A DNA stretch of 7,402 nucleotides from Chthoniobacteraceae bacterium. Its GTDB lineage: Bacteria; Verrucomicrobiota; Verrucomicrobiia; Chthoniobacterales; Chthoniobacteraceae. The DNA is taken from positions 1-7,402 of the forward strand of contig CANJYI010000139.1 of NCBI GenBank assembly GCA_947478975.1. Direction: 5' to 3'. A program made the position numbers and the translations under genes. Positions 1-5,696 of the stretch are shown in pieces; position 1 is the stretch's first letter; the number at the start of each line of letters is the position of its first letter. The notes under the pieces were generated by a model. That model had not been told where the DNA came from. It worked only from the letters and a program-made list of their open reading frames with translations, and made no database searches.

Positions 1-320
1 CAATTTCGCCGCTTAGATCTGTTCGGCCCAAGATCAGTTGTCGTGTTCGCATGACCGAGGATAGTGGTTTTCCATTTAAAATGCCAGTTAATACCAAGAG
101 GTGGTATAACATGCCCGGTCCATCCGAAAGAGTGGCTTCATCATGGGGCGCCCCTACAGGGCTTACTATTTTATAACGGCTCAAACCCACGGCGTTGCCA
201 TGGGCTGCGAGTGGCCTGCCCGGGGCGTCAGATTTGACGGAAGTCCTCGCCAGTTTTCCGAAAACTGCGGAACGGTGTTATCCACGCGATAACAATCAAC
301 GATAATCCAGATAAGGGGTA
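1..320. other. Non-coding region rich in short hairpins, downstream of the larA-like gene
   Basis: I see no convincing gene here; the open frames are short, low in complexity and overlap the real gene to the right. The left part (1-140) is A/T-richer than the rest of the window and contains a stem at 91-96/102-107 (ATACCA / TGGTAT), which extends by GTT/AAC (87-89/108-110) if A90 is bulged. From about 140 to 296 a run of compact inverted repeats follows, annotated separately. The region lies 3' of the minus-strand gene ending at 321, so at least its right part may be read as that gene's 3' untranslated region. No uridine-tract terminator is visible. Confidence 0.7.
140..296 (-). repeat. Cluster of compact inverted repeats (probable structured dispersed element)
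   Basis: Five inverted repeats lie in 150 bp: TGTTATC/GATAACA (276-282/288-294, loop 5), CAGTTTT/AAAACTG (251-257/261-267, loop 3), CGTCA/TGACG (226-230/235-239, loop 4), CCCACGGC/GCCATGGG (186-193/197-204, loop 3) and the palindrome GGGGCGCCCC (145-154). The 186-204 stem has one non-Watson-Crick position (C190/A200). It is a C-A mismatch in a plus-strand transcript but a G-U wobble in a minus-strand transcript, which points to minus-strand RNA as the folded form. From memory the ACGGCGTTGCC...GGGCT core resembles recurrent intergenic repeats of PVC bacteria. I cannot confirm that, and no second copy lies in this window. Confidence 0.55.
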
Positions 321-1619
321 TCACTCCTGTACCGTCGCCACCGTCAGCGGGCCGAGGGGCAGGATCGCCACGGGGAGAGGAGCGCCCGCTGCTGCGGCAA
401 GTTGGCGTAGCGTTTCGGCGGGATCCGTGGTGTGGCTGGTCCGGGTGAGGGCGCGGTCTTTTTCTGACAGGTCCGAATAGAGAATCACCCGGGCCTTTTC
501 CAGACATTGAAGGAGCGTCTGCACCTGCCACTGGTCGTGCCGGGTGGTCTTGGCGCACTGAATCGCCAGGTGCAGGTCCAGATCGGAGCAGGGCTCTGCC
601 AGAATGCGCGCAAACTCGCCCTCCTCGGGGAGTCCCATGTTGCACCGGCTTGCGGCCAGAATCACCCCGCCGGGCTCCACGATTCGGGCCGCGGCGGAGA
701 TGCCCTTGACCGTCTGGTAAAAGTTCTGGTCGAGGGGATAGCCGGAGTTTGTCGTGACCACCACCGGATAACGGCGCGGCACCCGGATGGTGGCCTCCTC
801 TAGCGCCGCGGCGCATCCCGCGTCATGTGCTGCGGTGACGTCGCCCGCGTAGACCCCGGTGATTTCCTTGTCCCGGTTGAGAGTCACATTGACGATGAAG
901 TGCGGCGGGCAGAGGGCGGTCATTTCCCGGGTGAGACGTTGGAGCGGGTTGTCGGCCAGACGCGCCCAGGTAGCGTTGGGCTGCGCGATGAGCGAGGCCC
1001 GGTGAAAATGGCGCACCGTTTCCAGCCCGGCGATGCCGGGGATGACCGCTTTGGAGCCGCCCGAAAAGCCGGCGTAAAAATGGGGTTCGATAAACCCGGT
1101 GGCCAGCCGCAGGTCAGCACCCACCCAGTGGCGGTTCATCCAGCACTCCCCTCCGCAGTGGGAGTTGCCCAGGAGCACCAAGTCGCCGGCGGCTTCGCAG
1201 TCGTGGTTGAGCACCCGGAAACGGCCGGCTGCCGCCCCCAGCATTTTGCGCAATTCCTCGGGCGTGGAGCCCCGGTGGGTGCCCGTCCCCACCAGAATGG
1301 TGACGCACTCGTCGGGGATGCCGAGTTCCTGGACGATCCAAGGGAGGAGGAGCCGGTCCGGCACGGGCCGGGTGTGGTCTGCGATGACGATTGCCACCGA
1401 GGGAAGGCGTCCTTCCGAGCGGGGCAGCGTAAAGGCGCGCCGAGCCACCTCCGCCAGTGGGGCGCTCCCGTGGGGAAAGTGGACCGCGTCCAGAAAGCCG
1501 GCGTGCGGGTCCGGAAGGGCGGGGGGATTGCTGGGAAGCAGGACTTCGGGAAGGATGCCCGGGATGTCTAGGGGAAGGTCGTAGCCGTGTTCGCCGAAGG
1601 CCAGTTTGACGGAGTGCAT
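321..1619 (-). CDS. LarA-family nickel-pincer-nucleotide-dependent enzyme homologue (lactate racemase-like)
   Basis: This 432-residue protein has the normal length for the LarA family (DUF2088 N-terminal domain plus LarA C-terminal domain). These cytoplasmic racemases/epimerases use a nickel pincer nucleotide cofactor for hydride transfer on alpha-hydroxy acids. Most lactate racemase active-site positions can be placed: D81-H-T-R84-P, the GTGTH115 loop, H139-D, E-P-H180 followed by AGFSGGSK190 (the lysine position that holds the cofactor in LarA), H206 at the spacing of the nickel-ligand histidine, and Q302-T-V-K305-G. The ATG at 1619 gives the family-typical N-terminus (MHSVKLAFG). A GGAG lies only 2 nt before it, too close to be an ideal ribosome binding site. 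The gene lies 86 bp downstream of the chelatase-like gene on the same strand, probably as its operon partner. The cofactor genes larB, larC and larE are not in the window. LarA homologues differ in substrate, so I name the family rather than call it lactate racemase. Confidence 0.88.
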   Translation of the reverse strand: MHSVKLAFGEHGYDLPLDIPGILPEVLLPSNPPALPDPHAGFLDAVHFPHGSAPLAEVARRAFTLPRSEGRLPSVAIVIADHTRPVPDRLLLPWIVQELGIPDECVTILVGTGTHRGSTPEELRKMLGAAAGRFRVLNHDCEAAGDLVLLGNSHCGGECWMNRHWVGADLRLATGFIEPHFYAGFSGGSKAVIPGIAGLETVRHFHRASLIAQPNATWARLADNPLQRLTREMTALCPPHFIVNVTLNRDKEITGVYAGDVTAAHDAGCAAALEEATIRVPRRYPVVVTTNSGYPLDQNFYQTVKGISAAARIVEPGGVILAASRCNMGLPEEGEFARILAEPCSDLDLHLAIQCAKTTRHDQWQVQTLLQCLEKARVILYSDLSEKDRALTRTSHTTDPAETLRQLAAAAGAPLPVAILPLGPLTVATVQE

Positions 1620-1680
1620 GACTCCGAATGCAACAGGAAGCCGGCTAAAGATGCACGGACGAACCGAAGGGATGCAGACC

Positions 1681-1706
1681 GGCGCGCGCCTTCAAGCAGC
1701 CGCGCC
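1681..1706 (-). other. GC-rich inverted repeat just after the chelatase stop codon
   Basis: GGCGCG (1681-1686) and CGCGCC (1701-1706) can pair across a 14-nt loop. The left arm also lies inside a self-complementary GGCGCGCGCC (1681-1690). The right arm touches the TAG stop of the chelatase-like gene. No run of uridines follows in the minus-strand transcript, so it is not a standard intrinsic terminator. It could modulate read-through or protect the mRNA between the two minus-strand genes. The rest of the 86-bp gap shows no clear promoter. Confidence 0.3.
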
Positions 1707-3475
1707 TAGCGGTTATGGGCACTGGCAATCCGGACCAGCTCAAACTTGGATCCGGCGAGAAGGGTGTCCAGCCATTGGGTAAAAGCCCTTGCAGGGGCGG
1801 GACTCAGCCACAGGGCGCGGAAGGGTTGCTGGCGGGCGAGCCGCTGTACGGCGGCGCGGAGGCGCTGGGCGGCTTGGGCTGCGGTCTGCCCGGGAGCCAG
1901 CGTCGGGAGGCCGTCCGAGCAGATGCAGACGGTGTCTTTAGCGGAGGGCTGCGCCGCGCTGAGGCCGCGGTGGAGCCGCAGCAGGGCGTCGCGCAGCGGG
2001 CTTTTGCCGGCCGCATCGGGAAGGGCTTCCAAAGCGGCACGGGCGCCGGCGGCCGTGGAGTTGCGCGCCAGCCAGCGGACAGAGCCCTTGTGGAGGAGCA
2101 ATAGATTGATTCTGAGCGGCGCTTGAAAAAGCGAGGCGAGCGACTCCCGCGCATCCGCCAGAAACTGGGCGGCGCCCGTCGAGCGGCTCGCGTCCAACAG
2201 CGCCCAGAGGCGGCGGACCGGGCGGGAACAGGAGCGGATCCACCGCCAGCCGGCACCCGAAGCGCCCGGTTCCCAGCCCGAACGTAGCGAGGCGGTCAGG
2301 GAGGCCTGCCAGCGCACCGGGCCTTTGCTGAGGTGGGCGGTGGCGAGGCGGGCCGTGGCCCTCCGGTCAGCGGAAAGGGCCGCGGTGAGGCGGCGGTTCT
2401 GCGCGCCCGGCTGCGGCAGCGAAAGGATGCGGGGCTTGAGCAGCGGCCGGAGTGGGATGGGGGCGGCGAAGGCTTCGGACGGGGTGAAGGCGATTGGGGC
2501 GGGAGTGGGCGTGGGCGAGGACATGGCGGAAGGCTTGGGCTGGGCGTTTGGATTTTGAGCCGCGGATTCGGTGGCGGGTGGCGGCGGCGGCGGACGGTTT
2601 TGCAAAGGGGGCGAGGGTGGCGCGCTTTGTCTGTGGCCCAGGCACAGCAGCCAGGCTTCTTCGAGGTCCGCCTGCTCCACGGCGGGTGCGTGCCGGAAGG
2701 CGGCCGAGGCGCGGGCGGTGCGCAGGATGGCGAGTTCGGCCCGCATTCCTTCGAGGCCTGCGGCACTGGCGCGTTGGGCAAGGGCGAGGCGGAGCGGATC
2801 CGGGGTTTGGATTTGCAGCAGTCTGGCGCGTGCGGCTGCCAGTGCGTCCCGGAGTTGGAGCGTGGGCGCTGTCCATTCTGCGAGGAAGGCTTCCGGCGCG
2901 TCATCGAAGGCGAGGCGGCGGCGGCCGATTTCGACGCGTTCCTCGGGGGTGAAGGCGTCTGTGATGGCGACGCTATGGGCGAAGCGGTCGGCGAGTTGGG
3001 GGCGCAAGTCGCCCTCGTCTGGATTCATGGTCGCCACGAGGATGTAGCGGGCGTTGCGGGAGAGAGAGAGGCCGTCGCGCTCGAGTCGGTGGACGCCGGA
3101 GGCGGCGGAGTCCAGGAGCAGGTCGGCGAGCGGATCGGCCAGCAGGTTGATCTCGTCGAGGTAAAGCACGCCATTGTGGGCGGTTTCGAGAAGGCCGGTT
3201 TGCGGGGTCCACTGGCCTGATTGGAGCAGGACGTCCGCCTGGATGGAGCCGAGGAGGCGGTCCTCGGTGACGCCGAGCGGCACCTCCACAAAGGGGGCGT
3301 CTTTTGGGCCGTCAGGCGGGAGGAGGGCGGCGAAGCCCCTGGCCAGGGTGCTTTTGGCGCATCCCCTGTGGCCGAGGAGCAGGGTGCCGCCGATGCGTGG
3401 ATCGATGGCGTGCAACAAGAGGGAGCGCTTGGCGCGCTCCATTCCAACGACGGCGGTGAAAGGGTATTGGAACAA
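1706..3475 (-). CDS. ChlI/ChlD-type fusion: AAA+ ATPase plus VWA domain (magnesium/cobalt chelatase-like)
   Basis: In 589 residues the protein joins the two ATPase/adaptor subunits of the metal chelatase family. The N-terminal AAA+ module (about 1-280) opens with the ChlI-like FPFTAVVG region and has a Walker A motif (G35-HRGCA-K41-S42), a Walker B motif (VLYLDEINLL, D107-E108), a sensor-1-like N151 and a conserved RPQLADRF segment. A low-complexity proline/alanine linker (about 285-350, including six consecutive prolines) leads to a VWA domain with MIDAS residues D428-A-S430-R-S432, a TPL-like S492-P-L and C-S-D521-G. In known chelatases the ATPase and VWA parts drive insertion of Mg or Co into a tetrapyrrole bound to a large catalytic subunit (ChlH/CobN), absent from this window. 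The substrate is therefore unknown. The start is TTG (3473-3475), chosen because it begins exactly at the conserved N-terminus, no in-frame start is seen just upstream, and the next ATG (residue 12) would remove the first conserved block. No Shine-Dalgarno sequence is visible. It likely heads an operon with the larA-like gene. Confidence 0.85.
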   Translation of the reverse strand: MFQYPFTAVVGMERAKRSLLLHAIDPRIGGTLLLGHRGCAKSTLARGFAALLPPDGPKDAPFVEVPLGVTEDRLLGSIQADVLLQSGQWTPQTGLLETAHNGVLYLDEINLLADPLADLLLDSAASGVHRLERDGLSLSRNARYILVATMNPDEGDLRPQLADRFAHSVAITDAFTPEERVEIGRRRLAFDDAPEAFLAEWTAPTLQLRDALAAARARLLQIQTPDPLRLALAQRASAAGLEGMRAELAILRTARASAAFRHAPAVEQADLEEAWLLCLGHRQSAPPSPPLQNRPPPPPPATESAAQNPNAQPKPSAMSSPTPTPAPIAFTPSEAFAAPIPLRPLLKPRILSLPQPGAQNRRLTAALSADRRATARLATAHLSKGPVRWQASLTASLRSGWEPGASGAGWRWIRSCSRPVRRLWALLDASRSTGAAQFLADARESLASLFQAPLRINLLLLHKGSVRWLARNSTAAGARAALEALPDAAGKSPLRDALLRLHRGLSAAQPSAKDTVCICSDGLPTLAPGQTAAQAAQRLRAAVQRLARQQPFRALWLSPAPARAFTQWLDTLLAGSKFELVRIASAHNR

Positions 3476-3608
3476 GGGGCGTAGGATTTTCGGGGAGTGT
3501 GCAGGCGGGGGAGGGGACTGCGCAACGGCGCAATACCTTCGGACCTATCATTGTGGTGTGCGCTGGAAAACCTTGGTTTTCGGCACGGATCTGCGGCAAG
3601 GGTGAGGC
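3476..3608. promoter_or_regulatory. Divergent promoter region between the chelatase-like and nuclease genes
   Basis: The two genes point away from each other, so both promoters should lie in these 133 bp. I cannot assign -35/-10 boxes with confidence. The clearest signal is a perfect interrupted inverted repeat, GAAAACC-TT-GGTTTTC at 3566-3581. Its 7-bp arms and 2-bp centre suit a dimeric repressor or activator better than an RNA hairpin. A direct repeat GCGCAA (3520-3525 and 3528-3533) has an 8-bp period. Calling these regulatory is inference from symmetry and position. Confidence 0.4.
3598..3602 (+). promoter_or_regulatory. Ribosome binding site of the MBL/beta-CASP nuclease gene
   Basis: AAGGG lies 6 nt before the ATG at 3609 and is partly complementary to the 16S rRNA 3' end. 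It supports this start, which also gives the expected short strand before the metallo-beta-lactamase motifs. Confidence 0.5.
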
Positions 3609-4586
3609 ATGCTGGAGGTGCGCTATTGCAAGGGAGTGGAATTGCCTGGGCTCGGGCTGTGGCTGGATCCCGGCAAGCGGCAGGCGCTCGCCTTCGTGTC
3701 GCACGCACACAGCGACCACTTGGGGGCCCACGACGAGGTGCTTTTGACGGAGGCGACCGCGGTGCTGATGCGGGCGCGCATCGGCGGCCGCCGCACCGAG
3801 CGGGCGCTGGCTTACGGGGCTGTTTCCGAGTTGAACGGGGCCGTGGCGCGGCTTTTGCCGGCGGGACACATTACGGGTTCGGCGCAATTGCATCTGGAGA
3901 CGGAGGCCGGTTCGTTCCTGTATACGGGTGACTTTAAGCTGCGTGAAAGCCGGAGCGCCGAGGCGTGCCAGTGGCGGCAGGCCGACACGCTGGTGATGGA
4001 GACGACTTTCGGGCTGCCCAAGTACAGGCTGCCCCCGACCCGGCAGGTCGAGGAGGAGGTGGTGCACTTTTGCCGGGACAGCCTGGCGGCGGGCGTTGCC
4101 CCAGTCTTGTTCGCCTACTCGTTGGGGAAGGCTCAGGAGGCGGTTTGGATGCTCCTTGAAAACGGGCTGGTTCCGATGCTCCATCCCGCCACCTTCAAAA
4201 TGACCGAGCTTTGCAGATCCCTGCTCCCGGGTTTTCCCGAGGGTTATCTGGCCTGGGATGCGGCTCAGGCTGCGGGGCGGGTGCTTCTTTTGCCGCCGGG
4301 CCGGGCGGCACGTGGGCTTCTCGCCAAGGTGGGTCCCGCGCGGACGGCTGTCCTGACTGGCTGGGCGTTGGATCCCGGAGCCCGGTTCCGGTACGGGTGC
4401 GACGCGGCTTTTGCGTGGAGCGACCATGCCGACTACCCGGACCTGCTGCGGTATGTGGAACTGGTCCAGCCCAAGCGGGTCCTGACGCTGCACGGATTTG
4501 CCGCGGCCTTCGCCACCGACCTGCGGGCCCGGGGGATAGAGGCCTGGGCGCTTTCCCAGCAAAACCAGCTCGAGCTCCTCTTTTAA
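3609..4586 (+). CDS. Metallo-beta-lactamase/beta-CASP nuclease, DNA-ligase-associated exonuclease type
   Basis: This 325-residue cytoplasmic protein carries the motif series of MBL-fold nucleases: H32-A-H34-S-D36-H37 (motif 2), AGH87ITGSAQ (motif 3), YTGD108FK (motif 4), the beta-CASP segment METTFGLP (130-137), FAYSLGKAQE (168-177), SDH273ADY and a final LH295GF. All expected metal-binding histidines and aspartates are present, so it should be active with zinc or a similar metal. FGLP, LGKAQ and SDHADY in this order are typical of the exonuclease family often encoded beside an ATP-dependent DNA ligase in bacterial repair clusters. General CPSF/RNase J-like beta-CASP enzymes are longer. No ligase or Lhr-like helicase gene is in the window, so the ligase link is by family only. 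A DNA substrate is more likely than RNA but not proven. The gene is monocistronic here: divergent from the chelatase-like gene and convergent with the hydrolase gene. Confidence 0.85.
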   Translation: MLEVRYCKGVELPGLGLWLDPGKRQALAFVSHAHSDHLGAHDEVLLTEATAVLMRARIGGRRTERALAYGAVSELNGAVARLLPAGHITGSAQLHLETEAGSFLYTGDFKLRESRSAEACQWRQADTLVMETTFGLPKYRLPPTRQVEEEVVHFCRDSLAAGVAPVLFAYSLGKAQEAVWMLLENGLVPMLHPATFKMTELCRSLLPGFPEGYLAWDAAQAAGRVLLLPPGRAARGLLAKVGPARTAVLTGWALDPGARFRYGCDAAFAWSDHADYPDLLRYVELVQPKRVLTLHGFAAAFATDLRARGIEAWALSQQNQLELLF

Positions 4587-4592
4587 AAGAGG
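4577..4592. terminator. Perfect 16-bp palindrome across the nuclease stop codon, possible terminator
   Basis: CCTCTTTTAAAAGAGG is fully self-complementary and includes the TAA stop codon (4584-4586). Two smaller stems follow: AGGCC/GGCCT (4590-4594/4605-4609) and GCCTT/AAGGC (4606-4610/4614-4618). They overlap, so they would be alternatives. No long T-tract follows on either strand, so an intrinsic terminator is possible but weak. A protein-binding palindrome is the alternative. Confidence 0.35.
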
Positions 4593-4620
4593 CCTGACAA
4601 GACTGGCCTTCCAAAGGCAG

Positions 4621-4742
4621 TCATCCGCAGATGACGCAGAATCTCACAGACTTTTTGCGGTTTTCTCCAATCTGTGAAATCCCTGAAATCTGCGGATAAA
4701 TCTCTGGACAAGGGGTTTGCGGGTTTCCGTCCTGAACTTGGT
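4621..4742. repeat. Dispersed palindromic repeat, copy 1
   Basis: An A/T-richer element fills the gap between the convergent nuclease and hydrolase genes. Its outer arms are ATCCGCAGAT (4623-4632) and ATCTGCGGAT (4688-4697), a perfect 10-bp inverted repeat. Nested inner arms are TCACAGA (4644-4650) and TCTGTGA (4671-4677). A conserved tail follows, with GGGTTTCCGTCC (4721-4732) and GAACTTGG. The same order of blocks occurs at 6467-6606 with substitutions and indels, so this is one repeat family. There is no coding potential, only a low-complexity frame. From memory, similar ATCCGCAGATGACGCAGA-type repeats are abundant in Verrucomicrobiota and some other phyla. Function is unknown. Confidence 0.8.
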
Positions 4743-4763
4743 TTGGGTGCCCGCGACCACGGG

Positions 4764-5573
4764 TCAGTGCCGGCTTTCGGCGCTGCCCGCTGGAGCTGCG
4801 CTCAGTCCGCCTTCCCCCAGCTTGCGGTGAAACAACTCCGTCGCGATGGCCAGGGTTTGCTGCGCCAGCGCCGGATTGTAGCGCGGGCCTTCGTCCCTGA
4901 GGAATGCGTGGGCGGCGTTGAACTCCAGCCACTGGTAGTTTGTGCCGGCGTGTTCGAGTGCCTCGTGGAGCTGCTGGCGCCCCTCAAAGGGGACATGCGG
5001 GTCCTGTCTGCCCCAAATCATCAGGATTTCTCCGTGGATGGCCTTTTGTTTGGCGCGTTCGAGGGAGTCATCCGCCATTCCCAGTCCCAAGCCGCGCGGG
5101 TGGGTTTCGAGCTTGTGGATGTCGGTTGCGTAGAAGCTCACGCCGGCGAGGATTGCGGGATGGAAGCAGGCGCGGAAATTCAAGTGGCCGCCGATGCAAA
5201 TCCCAAGGGAACCGAGTTTGCCCGTGCAAAGTGGGTGCTGCTGCAGATAGGCGACGACCGCGGCGGTGTCGGCATCGTAGGCGGCGAGGGGTTTGTTGAC
5301 CTTGCACCAGTTGCCGCGGTCCGTCCCCTCTGTGTCGTAGGAGAGCACCTTTCCGAGCGGTTCGAACTCATGGAAAATTTCCGGCACGGCGACCACAAAA
5401 CCCTGGGAGGCCAGAAAAGCTGCGGTGCGGCGTATGGGGCCTGTGACATGAAAGATCTCTGAGAAGAGAACGATTCCGGGGTAGCGCCCTCCGGCGGAGG
5501 GGCGGAAAAGATGGGTGCGCATGAGGCCGCTGGGGGTCTCGAGGTCGGTGAACTCAGAATCGAGGATGGTCAT
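4764..5573 (-). CDS. Dienelactone hydrolase family protein (alpha/beta hydrolase)
   Basis: The 269-residue protein matches the dienelactone hydrolase family in length and motifs. It has E39 in SEIF, the nucleophile C126 in the elbow GIC126IGG, D191 in WGRQDPHVP and H222 in AHAFLRDEGPRYNP, giving a complete Cys-Asp-His triad. R230 in the following GPRYNP block may correspond to a substrate-carboxylate arginine of the family. It should be a soluble cytoplasmic hydrolase of lactones or esters. The true substrate cannot be read from sequence, and no aromatic catabolism genes are nearby. The frame stays open upstream to 5771, but I place the start at ATG 5571-5573. There the family-like sequence (MTILDSEFTDLETPSG) begins, and the longer form would overlap the divergent CYTH gene and add a segment without family features. 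No strong ribosome binding site is seen. The last 15 residues are a non-conserved Ala/Gly/Ser tail. Confidence 0.87.
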   Translation of the reverse strand: MTILDSEFTDLETPSGLMRTHLFRPSAGGRYPGIVLFSEIFHVTGPIRRTAAFLASQGFVVAVPEIFHEFEPLGKVLSYDTEGTDRGNWCKVNKPLAAYDADTAAVVAYLQQHPLCTGKLGSLGICIGGHLNFRACFHPAILAGVSFYATDIHKLETHPRGLGLGMADDSLERAKQKAIHGEILMIWGRQDPHVPFEGRQQLHEALEHAGTNYQWLEFNAAHAFLRDEGPRYNPALAQQTLAIATELFHRKLGEGGLSAAPAGSAESRH

Positions 5574-5696
5574 GTCCCAGTGTGTAGCACGGATGGCTTG
5601 CGAGTGAAAACAGGCGGTTTGGCTGCGCGGACGAAACTGGTACGTGGGCGTGGCATTCGGGGTGCTATGTAAAGAATTGTAAAGATCGAGACGCGT
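5574..5696. promoter_or_regulatory. Divergent promoter region between the hydrolase and CYTH genes
   Basis: The gap between the two opposed starts is 123 bp. Its right half is A/T-richer than the surrounding DNA. TG-C-TATGTA (5663-5671) resembles an extended -10 element for the plus-strand gene, without a convincing -35 partner. The 7-mer GTAAAGA occurs twice (5669-5675 and 5679-5685), exactly 10 bp apart, which would put both copies on the same face of the helix. These are weak signals and no regulator is identified. Confidence 0.3.

Noticed and set aside
251..294. Hairpins after the larA-like gene as a classic rho-independent terminator
   Set aside because: The stems are A/T-rich with no uridine tract following in the minus-strand direction.
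181..816. Minus-strand open frame of 211 codons running from the larA-like gene into the left gap
   Set aside because: It overlaps the strongly supported LarA-family frame on the same strand, is rich in Arg/Pro/Gly as expected of a GC-rich shadow frame, and runs through the hairpin array.
2333..3220. Long plus-strand open frame (295 codons) opposite the chelatase gene
   Set aside because: Its sequence is the Gly/Arg-rich antisense of a gene with clear Walker and MIDAS motifs, a common artefact in high-GC DNA.
3312..4562. Minus-strand open frame of 416 codons across the divergent region and the nuclease gene
   Set aside because: It is antisense to the nuclease, crosses the shared promoter region and shows no domain pattern.
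4621..4932. Minus-strand open frame ending in the repeat (translation ending in CVICG)
   Set aside because: It overlaps the 3' end of the hydrolase in another frame and translates the dispersed repeat; such repeat-derived frames are spurious.
4674..5462. Plus-strand open frame of 262 codons opposite the hydrolase gene
   Set aside because: It starts inside repeat copy 1 and is antisense to a gene with a complete catalytic triad.
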